From assembly GCA_027579435.1 (NCBI GenBank), contig JANBPK010001500.1, positions 1-56,191 on the forward strand: 56,191 bases of DNA, in the 5' to 3' direction. The stretch comes from Candolleomyces eurysporus. Lineage: Eukaryota; Basidiomycota; Agaricomycetes; Agaricales; Psathyrellaceae. Both the position numbers and the translations under genes were made by a program. Within the stretch, counting starts at the first letter, position 1, and each line of letters starts with the position of its first letter. The notes under the pieces are model-generated. The model searched no databases. It was not told the origin of the DNA and saw nothing but the letters and a program-made list of their open reading frames with translations. Shown here piece after piece: positions 11,614 through 24,553 of the stretch.

Positions 11614-13436
11614 TGTTGTGGATAACCCGATCTTCTTCGTAATCTCAAATAAGCAAACTCGCCCTATTTTCGAAATCAGCTAGCATGTTCAGTTTGTTTT
11701 TCTTTAATTTCTCTTTTATTTACATGAAAATCCTTAAAATTACGCTTGTAGTTACGAAAGCGAACTTCATAAGTTCGCCACCTGGTTTCAATAGTATTAA
11801 AGTATAGCTAGAGGACTACTTAGCTACCGAAAGGACCTGTAGACTCGTCGATCAAATCCAAGCACGAGAAGTCACGGAACCAATTTTCAAAGGCTCCGAG
11901 TCGGTAAGCGTTTTACCGCCGCCGCCACATGACGCCGCGCGAAGATTCACCGAAAGCCTCAAGGCTTCGCCAGACCTCTTCCCCCTTCCGGCAGGCTCGA
12001 TACTCATCCAGAACTTTCCTCTTTCTTCTGTTGCTTTCGGTGTGACTCAGATACATATTTTGAATTAGTATAAATACTACTTGTTACTGTAGATAGAGAA
12101 TAACACATTCAATTTGCCCACTTCGCCAGTTTACGTGCGCATAGCTTAGCGCTGCGTCATTTACTCAGCTAACGCGTTACGCTAGCTCAGTGATTAGTAA
12201 CCTAGTAAAGTAGGAATTGTATTTGAACTATCAACCTCTACATAAGCGATAGCTTGAATTTCGAAACACCTAAACTACTAGTAAGAATTCGTGTATTCAT
12301 AGGAATACACCAAAGTTAAGCCGACCCTTAACATTGGTGGACACATTGGGAACTTTCGAAATCTCAGCTACGCTTATCCTCATCCAGCATTCTTGACTTC
12401 CTTTACTACTCTACGCTACCTTAGCGATAAACACTCTGAATAAACCTTACAAACTGGGAGAAAGCAACGAAACTCAATATTATTCCTTCATGGATCAAGG
12501 TAATCAATTTGCTAACTCCAGTCGACTCTCTCCTGTCTTGGAAAGATCGCACACTGCAGAGGAACAAGCTCATGAAGGGGAATCACTCAATAGGTCTGGA
12601 TCAGCACCTCCCACCCTTGGTTCGTTTCCAGTCAAGCCTCCTTTACCTAGTGGTTCCTCTGACACTTTCGATCCTGCTGAAGAGCAAAACACTCCCAGGG
12701 ATTCGCCACAGGTTTTATCACAAACGCTGACTACTGCAGCACAAGGAAGTGAGATGCTTGAAATTAATCCATACGCCACTAACGGACCGGAGAAGTTACG
12801 ACCGTTGCAACATCCTTATCACATCTACAAAGGCATGCCAGGATCCTACAACCGGGTCAAACTACGAATACCTTCCCTACAACCACCATTTACCTTTAAC
12901 AAGGATGCCTCCAGTCAAGATGTTCAGAAGCAGTACCAGGAACTACTTCAACTAGGATTAAATGCTCTCAACCAACCCGAAACACTCCTCGATCGAACTA
13001 TGACTCGTGCCGAAAGAATCGCCTATAAACCAGAGCTAAACCTTCTCGACACTCTCTTAACGGAAGTCTATCAATTCACGACAACGGAAGGAGAAGTAGT
13101 GTTTTCTATCAAACCCCGAATCTACAAACAATTGAGGGAGCGACTCAAGAAAGCTGAAGATAACATATTTAAACACAACCCCTCATTGGATCCTAACGAG
13201 TTGCCACACTTACCAGCCTGGGGACCCTACAACAGAGATCTCCAGTATTGGAACCCAGTGGATTTCGAGATTGTAGGAGTCAACTACCGCTTACAAGTCG
13301 AGAATTTCCTCATTGCACTGGCCGACAAACTCTATTCTGAAGGAAATGATCATAACACAAAGGATAAAGGTAAGAAGAGGGAAGAAATTAGACCTCCCAT
13401 ATCTTCTAGCTACCCGGCTAGTAGTACTCCACAACA
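11614..13436 (+). repeat. 3' LTR of gypsy element (about 1823 bp)
   Basis: This copy matches 2265-4088 at about 99%, begins TGTTGTGG and ends CCACAACA, and is followed by the second target duplication. It carries the same TATA box (12069-12076) and the same gag ATG (12490) as the 5' LTR. Relative to the 5' copy it shows CpG loss at several sites, for example ttcgaa to tttgaa, attcgccc to atttgccc, agcgtt to agtgtt and ctcgttgg to ctcattgg. Confidence 0.93.
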
Positions 13437-13536
13437 GCGCCCTTACCAAAGATCCAGTCGTAACAAGCCGCTCGGCCAGATGCTTGTCACAAATCAGCGG
13501 CTCGACAAGATTCTCGCAATGCGCACCAAACTTTGA
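12490..13536 (+). CDS. chimeric ORF: gag N-terminus from the 3' LTR fused to transposase remnant
   Basis: The gag start carried by the 3' LTR gives about 316 Gag residues. It then crosses the LTR end at 13436 and continues in the native Plavaka frame as RPYQRSSRNKPLGQMLVTN, stopping at the TGA 13534-13536. The LTR TATA box lies 414 bp upstream of the ATG, so a transcript starting in the 3' LTR could express a 348-residue Gag-N/transposase fusion. This is a consequence of where the element landed. Whether it is expressed is unknown. Confidence 0.5.
   Translation: MDQGNQFANSSRLSPVLERSHTAEEQAHEGESLNRSGSAPPTLGSFPVKPPLPSGSSDTFDPAEEQNTPRDSPQVLSQTLTTAAQGSEMLEINPYATNGPEKLRPLQHPYHIYKGMPGSYNRVKLRIPSLQPPFTFNKDASSQDVQKQYQELLQLGLNALNQPETLLDRTMTRAERIAYKPELNLLDTLLTEVYQFTTTEGEVVFSIKPRIYKQLRERLKKAEDNIFKHNPSLDPNELPHLPAWGPYNRDLQYWNPVDFEIVGVNYRLQVENFLIALADKLYSEGNDHNTKDKGKKREEIRPPISSSYPASSTPQQRPYQRSSRNKPLGQMLVTNQRLDKILAMRTKL
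13437..13441. repeat. target site duplication, right copy (gcgcc)
   Basis: This is an exact copy of 2260-2264, directly after the terminal CA of the 3' LTR. Confidence 0.95.
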
Positions 13537-14373
13537 TTCCTTGGGCGCGCAACGAAGTTCCCCCAGATTGAAGTGTTGCCATTGGTAACCCCAGCACCAG
13601 TACCAGATATCAACACTGAAGGATTTGAAGGTGATGGGGTGGATGAACCGGCGAGTATGGGTGATATCAAGCTGGCAAAACGAGCAGGTGCGTCAATCAA
13701 ACTCAACGCCGTTTTCCACTGCTTATCTTGCTTCGATTTGTCGCCAACAGTGCCACGTCGTGCCAGAAATGTCCATGAAGTTGCCAACGAAATTCAACAG
13801 CCACAGTTACCCGACCGAGTTTGCCAATACATTCACAACTACTCCAGCAACCACATCGCTCAGTCGTTGCAAGAGATCGATCTCAACGATTGTCCAGATG
13901 TCTCCGGCCTCAGGATTCACACCTATCCCTCAGCACGGGCCGTGTTCTTTGCCCCCAGTGATATATCTGGTGTCGAAGGCATGCGCGCCGAGCGCATCAG
14001 GGCAGTTGGACGATGGCAAGGTCATCAACCTTGGTACAATTGTGTCTTCATTGGCACCGACTCAGAGGAACCAGGATTCCGCAGATACCTGGTCACTCGA
14101 GTCTTCCTATTTTTCGCTTTTTCGTGGGGGAACACAAGACATCCTTGCGCATTGGTACAGTGGTTTTCGACTGTGGGTGCCAAACCCTGTCCAGACACCG
14201 GGATGTGGGTCGTTCACCTTGATTCCATTTTTCGTGCAGCTCACCTAATTGGGGTCTGCGGGGATGATCCCATTCCGGTTCATGGTTTTGACCACACTCA
14301 TTCTCTAGATAATTTTAATGCATTCTATGTAAATAAGTATGCAGATCACAATGCACACGAGATTGCTAGTTAG
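13442..14373 (+). pseudogene. Plavaka-type transposase, C-terminal part
   Basis: This continues the transposase broken at 2259. Landmarks are RPYQRSSRNKPLGQMLVTNQ, LDKILAMRTKL, FFAPSDISGVEGMRAERIRA, the PCALVQWFSTVG and DTGMWVVHLDS blocks, then RAAHLIGVCG and the typical family ending YVNKYADHNAHEIAS. A probable intron with donor near 13687 and acceptor near 13750 removes a frame-neutral stretch. A TGA at 13534-13536 lies in frame before FLGRATKFPQIEVLPLV and would truncate the product even without the gypsy insertion. Together with the TGA at 702 this makes two nonsense codons of the CGA-to-TGA type, though the ancestral codon cannot be seen. Confidence 0.78.
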
Positions 14374-14590
14374 CTTCACTACCTTCTCCTGAGAGTACAA
14401 GCTGGTCGCAAAGCGAAAGCTGTACAAGCTGTCAATTCGAGGCACAACTCGCCAAACCGGGGTAAAACGTATGGACCCAAGCGAAAGCGATGAAATCCCA
14501 AGTGAAAGCCATCAAGCCCAAGCGAAAGCTGCCGAAGCCCAAGCTCAAGCGAGGGACATTTTACTGATGATGGGGATGTGAGTTATTGTC
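14374..14590 (+). repeat. 3' subterminal region of the Plavaka-like element
   Basis: At least three imperfect direct copies of CCAAGCGAAAGC (near 14476, 14497, 14517), plus related GCGAAAGC units near 14414 and 14540, follow the transposase stop. Such subterminal arrays bind transposase in CACTA-like elements. No terminal inverted repeat could be checked because the other end is missing. Confidence 0.45.
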
Positions 14591-15030
14591 GACGTTCAAA
14601 GGTTTTGTATGATTTGTAAGTCCTGCCCTGCATCCTGCCTCTGAGACTTCCTTCCGATTCATCATGATGCACAACAAGTTGCTTGCACATGATGTTGGTG
14701 TCAAACCTTTAAGATTGAGAATTGTGTCTCAATGACTGCTAGCTGGACTAGAACAATTAACTAGGCTTTCTCTCATGGCCTACAAAACTCCTCTGCCCAA
14801 GATCAATCAAGGTTTAACAAATCTGTGAGCAATGTTGGCCATTGCCAGCACCTGCTTTGGATCCATTAATTGACTCCTTTACACCATATGTGTCTGCATT
14901 GTGTCCTTTTCATTCCCTTTCCCTCCTCCCCATATCTTGCCTCACCAGTAGTCTTTTGCATCCATCTTCTTTATCCCCTGCCTTGAATTCCCTTTGTCAA
15001 GTGGTGTGCNTTTTTTGATGTTTTTGCTCA
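14585..15030 (+). repeat. dispersed repeat, copy 1 (CpG-free)
   Basis: This stretch closely matches 26520-26938 in the same orientation, including gttcaaaggttttgtat, tcatcatgatgca and catggcctacaaaactcct. A short tail, caagtggtgtgc-ttttttgatg, recurs at about 27521-27545. From about 14657 onward it contains no CpG. No ORF or element class is recognisable. Confidence 0.75.
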
Positions 15031-15903
15031 CCCTGCCCAGCTTCCTTGTGGAAAGTTCATGCTCAGTGCTTCACACTGCAAGCTAGCAAATCAGGTTCTT
15101 GTATGACCCAACCCTTCCTTCTTTTTTTCTTTCTCTTCCTTTCCACCTTCCTTATCTCAACATCTTTGGATATCTCTCACCAAAATATACTGTCATTTGA
15201 TAATCCTTGATTCACCATGGATTCTCTTGTGTGTCTCAGGAGTGCTGCAAATCAAGACCTCAAGAACTCTCATTCAATGCAAAGAACAAGATGGCATCTC
15301 AAACATCTCCTCAAAAACTCTGCAAGCCTCCAGCACAAAGACAAGAGGTTGCATATATTGAATTCACCATCTTAAGCCATGTCAACAAACTCAACATAAA
15401 CACAAGACAGTGCATTGACTAATTACCAATGTTGCCAAGAATTTTGACTTGGATACATTGTTACTTGGAGCATTTGCTGCCAAGCTTCTGCAGTATGTCT
15501 TGTTGCATGTGTTGTTGTTCCATCCTGTGCATAGAGTCAAACATTTCATAAAGTGCTTTGTGGAATGCCATTAAGCACACCTTAATTAAAATGCCTTTTG
15601 GTGAGCTGCTATGCAAAGCATTGGCCCATTGACTTTGTGAAGTTGTTTGACAAGCATGGTATCCTACAGTATTCTGTACATCAGGATGGGGAGCAAAGGA
15701 GTCAGGTACAAAACATGGAATAAGTGGAAAGAAAACAAAAACAAATATAGAAGATGTGAATACAGTGGGTTAAATGTAAAAGCCTTAAAATTCTGGCAAC
15801 ACCTGCAGAGCATGAAAATGGGGTTGACAAGTGGTATGAAAGTTGGCCAGTTGACTTGGGCAGTATGACAAGGACATGGTTTGTTCAAGGATGGGATAAG
15901 TTT
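15031..15903. other. non-coding, CpG-free sequence downstream of the NLR gene
   Basis: No gene recognised. The stretch is TpG/CpA-rich and lacks CpG altogether, like the dispersed repeat to its left and the terminal exon of the NLR gene to its right. It is probably a decayed repeat plus the 3' end of that gene. Confidence 0.5.
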
Positions 15904-18900
15904 CTATGGCTTACCTTCCCCAATGGGAGGCTGAGCCATGTAACACTTGACCCAATGGTCACCTAGCTCAGCACTTGAAAGGCAAACAAAGGATGATTGA
16001 GAGGATGAAAGGAGAAGAATGAGTGGAGGCTCAGGCATATTTGCACTGGGTGGGACAAACATGAGATGGTGTTTTCCATCAAGGGAAAGAAGCCATCCAG
16101 TGGGTGTCTTGTTGAGATATGAGTCAGGTACCTTCTCCATCAGATAGCAGACTTGGGGATCCCACACCCGCACAGATTGGTCTGATGAGCCTGAGGCAAT
16201 GCAAGCTCCATCACTGGAGAATGCAACTGAATGAACCTGTCCAGTGTGACCCTNCAGCACACTCTGCACCTTGCCTGTTGANACATCCCATATTCGCACC
16301 AATCCATCCTCTGACCCTGAGGCAATCCATTTGGCATCCCTGGAGTATGCCACAGCCAATACATAACTACCCACATCTAGGCTCAACAATGGGAAGTTTT
16401 GGTTTCCACAATTGGTCAAAAACCTGGGAATCCCAGGGAAGTGGTTTCTCCATGTCTGACAGGGCTCAAGTTCCCGTAACCATGTTGCCAGGGATGAGAT
16501 GTAGAGATGGGGAGTTGAGGACATGGCTCTACTTCCACTGAAGTACAGTGCAAATGATGCAGCCTCAGACAATTGTTGTGCTAGGCCCAAGTTGTACTGT
16601 GCAAATGGGTCAACAAAACAGGTCAAGGTTTTTGGCTCACAAAACTCACCTTTGTTGCCCACTTCTTTGCCACTTGCAGCATCCCTTCACACAGATCACT
16701 AACCTTCAGCAGGTTCATGGCCTCAATCCAAAAGAGCACATGCAGCTGAAGGAAATTTGCCAGGATTCCAAGAACCGGGTCGGGACTAGATGTGATTGAT
16801 GACATAACAGAAAGATGGTGACTCCAATTCCGGCTGGAATAGCTCAATGCAGGGGGAATATTTTGCTTGACTCGACTCGGCAGCTCGTGATCATCGGCGT
16901 CGAGTATGAACGATGAGGGTATATTCGCAATGTTGAACCTCAATCCACTGTTCATGACTCGGAAACAGGACTCAGTGAGAATCCTATGGTGAATGCTGGG
17001 GTGGCACCAATACTCCTTTGACCGATCCTGGTCAAACATGAAATCCGAAAATGATTTGTGGTACGAGAGGATGTTCTTTTGGGTGTCAAAATAGACGACC
17101 GCATGAAGTTGCGACAGAACATCGTCAGCGACTTCAGTGAACGAGAACACCAGGTCGGTCTTGTTGGAATCATCACAGACAAGCTTGGTGACAGTTGAAG
17201 CTGACACTGGCTCAGCAGTGCAGAGAGCCGTATGAAGGATTTGTAGGCGTGTAGAGAGCTCATTGCTCTCCAAGTCATAAAATGCATCCGAAAGGATTTG
17301 AAGATACAAAGTGTCAAGGAGGAACGTAGCCTTTGACGGCCGCTGTGGAGACGGTGAGACGACTGAGCCGGGAAGGATCCTACTCAGAATCCGTTTCTGT
17401 TCCACCGGCTTGTAGCGTGTCAGATGCCTCACAAGAGTGGCAGCGCAAATGAACAAGCCACTCGCGAACTCGAGCATACCCGCCAATTCGCGAAGACCTG
17501 CGAAGTGGGGAAGGCTCGCCTCCAGGTACTTTGTGATGTCGGCCTCGACCTCCTCCTTTTCGACATCTTGGAGACGGTAGAGTTGCTTGCGCTGAAAGCC
17601 TTCGACGTAGGCTACTAGATCTGGGTCTGACCGACTGGTCACAAAGAATTTGAGCCCAGCCATGTCGTGCTCGTTGATGACGTCGAGTAGGGCGCGCAAA
17701 AACTCTGAGCCACCGCCAGCCTCTACCTCATCCAGAGCATCGATGACGATGAGATAACGTGGTGGGGTCGACGAATCTCGGGCGAGAACGCATTGAGACT
17801 CAGCCCAAGGTCGAACTAAGAGTTCGTTGAGCTGGGCGCGGGGTCCTTCATAGATAGCATCAAACGTTTCGCATCGTTGGAGACACTCCGCGAATTGCTT
17901 GCACTTGAGAGCAAGGTGGTACGCGATGGTACGGACGATGCACTTTACGCCTCTGGCTTCATCGAACTGCCGCGAGCAGAAGAAGTTGCCACCCAAGGTG
18001 ATCGTGTCGTCAACATCACGAGTGAGCTCGAAGCGACGAGCAATCGTATAGGTAATGGAACTCTTCCCTGAGCCGGCAGGACCGAATAGCCAGTAGATAC
18101 TCGGGCTTTGCGGCGAAGTATCGTTCGCCCACTTGACGATATTCCTCAGAATATGAACACGGGTTCCAGGAGTGCAAACTGCCCGACGCAGCTTCTCCTG
18201 CTCTTGTGCTCCGAGATGGTATTTGTGATCGGCGATACGCGAGACCTGGAGGTCCTTCCCAAGTGAACGCTGCGGGAGGTGAGCTTGTATTGGGTCTCGG
18301 AAGAGAGTGGTACCTACCCTGAGGTCATTTTGAAGCGCGTTCACAATCTTGAAAACGGCGATACCGGTGCCAAGCTGAGGACGAGAGGATTGAGATGGTG
18401 TGAACGAACGAAAAAAGAGTGATACACACCTCGAACTGGACTCTGGCCTCATTGACCCTGTCGAAAATCTCCGCAATTTCTCCCTTCTCCTTCTCATGGT
18501 CCGCCACCTTTCTGATCATCCACTCCTTGCTAAGTCGAAGGAGCTCAGTGATTTCACGTTCCAACGTACTGGATAATTGAGTTTTGTCAGTATAGTTATG
18601 CGCGGAATATGATAAATATTACGTTTTGAACTGTTTCATCCATTGGTTTCCTTCCTCGTTGTAAGTCCTCGGATCGGCGAGCGCCTTTTCTACTATCGCC
18701 AACTGAGCACTGGTCGATGCTATCCTTCGTTCGATGGCGTCCATGTTGTCCTTGACAGCCTGGCAGGACGAGAGTCAGCCAAGAAGGGAGGATGAAGAAA
18801 AGTACGAACCTCTTTAATCTGGATGATTACCTTCACAAGACTCAACGCCATCTTGACTGGGTTTCCGTCAACGATCTCCGGCAGCCTCTTCATGAGCGTC

Positions 18901-19478
18901 TGCGTGAAATTGAGCGTGACCTTGAGCGCATCCTTGGCCGTGGATTGGCCAGATGACGTTGCCGCTGGGGCTGAGTCGACTGCCGCTTGAGCAGGCTTGC
19001 CGGTGAGCCCTGATGGCACGTTAGCGCCCGCTTTCAAGAGGCATCGCGGATTCTTACCGTGAGCTTGAGCTGAACCGGTGGTGACGGTCAAATTTTGAGG
19101 CGGTAAAGTATTATCTTCGCCTGATCAGGGCCGTCAATCCTATCAGTGCACTCGATCTCCCAACACAAGCTCACCTTGTTCTCGTTGTGCTGAAGGCCCG
19201 TTATCTGATTGAGCCGAAAACTGGGCTACCATGCGATCTGCCTCCTGGATGGAGGTACAGTCTGCGGAAGCCGAAGGAACAAGTCCTGGATGTATCAAGG
19301 AAGACACAGAGGAGACGATAGCATGAGAAACCGACGCCGTTTCTCCACTATCATCCTTGCGAGAAGAGGCTGGAGGTTGGGTCGAAGCCGAGCGGCTCTG
19401 CGGAGGAGGCAAACTTTTCTTGAAGAACCTTCCGAGACCTTTCTTTTCTTTGGAGCTTTGGGGATGTTCGTCAGCCAT
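15904..19478 (-). CDS. NACHT-WD40 STAND protein (fungal NLR-like)
   Basis: This multi-exon gene is read from ATG 19478 (MADEHPQSSKEKKG). The N-terminus is basic and disordered. A helical region follows (LPEIVDGNPVKMALSLVK, MDAIERRIASTSAQLAIVEK, then REITELLRLSKEWMIRK). A NACHT ATPase has Walker A GPAGSGKSS and Walker B LIVIDALDE, with the sensor FFVTSRSDPDL. The C-terminal part has only two WD40 repeats (IASGSEDGLVRIWD, IASGSSDQSVRVWD) and ends with GWLLSLDGKH...LGDHWVKCYM, the closing motif of this agaricomycete family. STAND proteins of this type are signal-transducing ATPases used in fungal non-self recognition; the WD40 part senses the ligand. Splice joins such as 19175/19174 keep the frame. 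Two N bases lie in the WD40 exon. That exon (15904-16640) has almost no CpG, unlike the NACHT exons. The ligand is unknown. Confidence 0.85.
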
Positions 19479-22356
19479 GTCGATGATGAGAGAAGACGAC
19501 GAGCAGGATGCGAGGTTGTGGTGAGTTGACAGGTTTGTACGAAATTGCTTCCTCGCACACAGCCTGCAGGTCACGCGTCAATAACTGAGTTTGAAAGGCA
19601 GAAAACGACCCAAATGCAGAAAGCCGCCGAGACGCAGCAATGCACCGAGACTTTATGCACTCGTAGTCTGATATCACGAGCAGCGGGACATACATCACGG
19701 ACATCATCACCTCAACGTCTCCCTACTGAAAAGATCACAGGAAGGACCATGCAAAGATACCACCGCATAAGTGAACAAAACAAGAGAGAGCAGGCGAATT
19801 GAAAACAGCTCAAGATAGAGAAACCGAAATTGGACGGTATACTGTAAGTACACTAGTGAAGAGAGACCCTTGAGCGATAAACAACATGAGGTTGACCCCT
19901 CCGTTTCCAATCAGGCTGTCCAGAGTCTGCTAACCGTCGATACAGGCTATGTCTGCCGTAGTTGGCGGTGGTCGGGCCGGTGGTAAAGTGGAGGGTAGTT
20001 CGACTTGAACTTGAACTGAGTTGAAAGAGTGCGTGAGTTTGACAGCCAACGTAAGGGACAAGAGCTCAAAAGAAATCCATGACGCAAATCAGGAACTGAA
20101 ATGAAAATAGGGCTACACCAATCGGGAAAGTAAGAACGGGATTGAGGACGGAAGGAGGAGGGCATCAAAGCGGGGAGGGATGCTGGAAAGAAAGGAAATA
20201 GGGGACAAAAAGCGAGAGAGGGAAGCCAAGGGCAAAGAACGAGTCATACAAAACAACTCACCGCCAACTTTTGTATCACTGACACTTGGTGAATGGTAGT
20301 CGAATAAAATGAGCTCGGAGATGGCAAGGCGAGATGACAGTGAGCCAGGTCGAAGAGACGCGAAGGCAAGAACGGCTCTTCGAGGTCATGAAGGTGGAAC
20401 CAAAGTAGCAACGACCCTATGGGACCAAGGAGAGACTTCAGGGGTGAGGCAAATCAACGAGACAACCATCTCGTATCGTTTTCGCCCTTCTCGCCTCCCA
20501 GCGTCATACCGCTCCACATCTAGTTTGGACTTTCGCCGCGTTGCGCTGGCACGTCGCGATTTGGGGCTTACAGACTGGAAGCGCTGTCATGGACTGGAAG
20601 TCGATGCGTGCGAGGCTTACTGGCCGTTGACCGCAGCTCGCTACGGTAGCTGTCGTCGAGTCACGAATTGCCGAGACCCTCGTACGAAGAGTGCCGCCCG
20701 TCCATGTGCGGGTCGCTGAGTGTGTTCAAACAANCCCCTGTAGTGCTGAGTGGTTGGGGGTGGGGGCGATATCGCAGTGACAAGGGAAACATGATAGACT
20801 TTGAAAGGCTTGTCTTTCAATCTGTCGAGTTCAACGGCGTTAGGGGGTAGTGGAGCAACAATAAAACCGAGAACAGGGCCCAGCGGATTGGAAAACCCGA
20901 AGGAAATTGATCACCAAAGGCTTTGGAAATAATACGAAGCAACGAAGGGAAGAGAGACACGGCAATGCCCACACGAGAAGGGTCACAAAAGCTAATTATC
21001 CAAGTTGTTCATTCGGGGGGACTTAGGCCCGCGTCCTCTGACATTCTTCATCCCCTACGCACGTGAAAATCGGAGAAGAGTCGAGCCATGGGGAAACTGG
21101 AGGAACGTCAAGTCGCACAGTCGAAACAAAGGTGAAGATGGAGGACGACAAGGTCGCGGGCTGAAGGCGATGATGCTGAGAATGCAAGCAAGTGATGGCG
21201 GGCGCGGATTTGGCTTTCGTCGGGCAGATCGCGGGCTGGCAAACCGGACGGACTCCGTACCTTTTGAGATGTTGCCCGTTTTTGGAAAAACTCGCTCTCT
21301 TCTCTCCCGTTCTCATATCTGGACCGTCTTGACTGCTCGCCATCAGCTTCTCCTTCGGTTCCTGGGCTGCACCCAGCTCTCTTCTCGTGTCAGTACAGCA
21401 CCAGCAGCGTGTCACGCAACGAAATCGGAGATTGGCAATGGAGGGCATATCATTACAAATGACCCTCCTCTTTCCAATACGCCGGTTCTCCGCGTGCCAC
21501 CGGTTTTTCACCGATCCCTGCCCCCAAGGAGCAATCGTCGAGTGTCAACATCCTCCGTGTCGATATCGGTCATGCCGAGGTTGACTCCAGCGTTCCGGGC
21601 CCCGCACGATTATCGATTATCCCTCACCTGACCGGCAGTTTTCAGCCCTTTTGGCTCTATCGCTCTGGAACTCAAGCAGTACCCGCAGCGTCGGCGTCTC
21701 AGCCTCCCATGAACCACCCAGACTCGAAAACTTTGCGTTCGAGCCGAGGTGAAATGAACAAGAACTCGTCAGGTGGAAAAATACGTTCGAATTCAACGCG
21801 ACGGGTTCAGCCCGATTATTGGTACAAAATAGGAGAATCGACAAGGTGCAGCAGGTGGGTGATGCTGCAACTCGAGTGGAGATTTGTGCTAATGGGTATC
21901 GACGGCAGGCCATTGGGGCTAGGATTCTCGTCGTTGTCATTGGCGTAGAGATTACATGTAGTTCGCCGTCGTCACACTTGCCTCAAAGAACTACCGAGCT
22001 GTGTATGCGTAAATGAAGAACTGGAAAGGAAGAGGACGAGTCCAAACAAAATTGACAACTTACCCTGGATTCTGGACCCGATCGCCTTTGGCCGGCCAGA
22101 TCCCAGACCGCCTTCTCTCTCCCCGTCTTTATTTCCCGTCTCCAACGCCTCTGCAGACGCCCGTCTTGACCCCAGCTGCATTGTCGAGGCCGTTTGGCGA
22201 GTGGGCCGCCGGTCCGGGTTATCCTTCATTTCTGGGGCTTGAGGCTCATCTTCTGATGTTCGCTACGGCATATTCAAAGGTTTTGAATAAATTAGACAAG
22301 ATTTCGAGCATTGGGGAAGTTGGAGGGCTGCGTTTGCCGTTGGATTGTCTGTTTCA
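19479..22356. other. intergenic, no gene recognised
   Basis: Several open frames exist on both strands (for example 21005-21631), but none shows a domain, a plausible splice pattern or a recognisable start context. The first ~800 bp upstream of the NLR start are purine-rich and probably contain its promoter. A single N at about 20734 lies next to a C run. Weak decayed SMC5-like sequence may extend into the last few hundred bases (about 22050-22356). Confidence 0.5.
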
Positions 22357-24014
<1,658 letters not shown>

Positions 24015-24553
24015 ACCTCCTGCCCTCCTCGTTATGCGATACTTGGCGTCCGAGACGTGAAAGAGGAGAAATGGATTCAAAATCGCGTCTTTTGAGATGG
24101 ATGGGACGCGATCACGGTAGTTCTGTAGTATGGATCGCCCTAATTGGCGAGTCAGAGCGCGACGCAGGCAGGTGATGCCCACGGCCATGTGAACCGTTGA
24201 AGGCGGCATTTTCGGCCAGCATTCTCGTTTCGTTGTCCTCTGACCTCTGTCGTCCAGACCCTATCTCTGTATTCCAGAGGAGGAGAGAATAAAGTGAGTT
24301 CTTAAATTCGACAATTCAAACGACGAGCTCTTGAACCAGACACAGACTCCTCTTCAAACCGAATGATTTGTTGATCGATCGTTATGTTTATTGTTCCTAA
24401 AACCCACTTCAGCAATCAGGAATGCAGTGGCCCATGCTGTCCAATTGTTCTGAACCCAGTGCGTCATCTTTGCCGTGCTTCTCGGCGCCCACCGATTTGA
24501 GAAACATATAACCTGGAGGGTTGTTGGGATTCCCTAAACCACCACCAACCATC
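24015..24553. other. spacer between divergent SMC5 relic and arrestin-like gene
   Basis: No gene is recognised. The two flanking genes face away from each other, so this would have been a shared promoter region. An upstream ATG at 24209 continues into the SMC5 relic frame and leaves its original start ambiguous. Confidence 0.4.

Larger units (their letters stand above)
2265..13436 (+). mobile_element. Ty3/gypsy chromodomain retrotransposon (chromovirus type), near intact
   Basis: The element is 11.17 kb. In order it has a 5' LTR, gag (3142-5862), pol (5859-10548: protease, reverse transcriptase, RNase H, integrase, chromodomain), a further ORF (10671-11585), a polypurine tract of nine G, and a 3' LTR. 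It is flanked by a 5-bp target duplication. The gene order (RT before integrase) and the C-terminal chromodomain place it in the Ty3/gypsy chromoviruses, which use the chromodomain to aim integration at marked chromatin. The LTRs differ at only about 15-18 positions, so the insertion is recent. I found no convincing tRNA primer binding site after the 5' LTR; that junction lies inside the gag frame. Confidence 0.95.
1..14590 (+). mobile_element. Plavaka-like (KDZ superfamily) DNA transposon, interrupted by a gypsy element
   Basis: Two halves of one Plavaka-type transposase lie at 373-2259 and 13442-14373 on the same strand and in register. They are separated only by an LTR retrotransposon and its 5-bp target duplication. 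Downstream of the transposase stop, at 14400-14560, imperfect copies of a CCAAGCGAAAGC motif (near 14476, 14497 and 14517) look like subterminal repeats, as expected near the end of a KDZ/CACTA-like element. The left end is outside the window and I could not define the terminal inverted repeat. The right limit is taken where a second dispersed repeat begins. Confidence 0.7.

Noticed and set aside
14400..14570. CRISPR-like direct repeats (CCAAGCGAAAGC)
   Set aside because: The repeats are short, imperfect and unevenly spaced in a eukaryotic transposon end. Subterminal transposon repeats explain them.
21005..21631. 208-codon plus-strand ORF in the 19.5-22.3 kb gap
   Set aside because: It has no domain, an equally long antisense frame in the same place, and no splice logic. 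Treated as intergenic.
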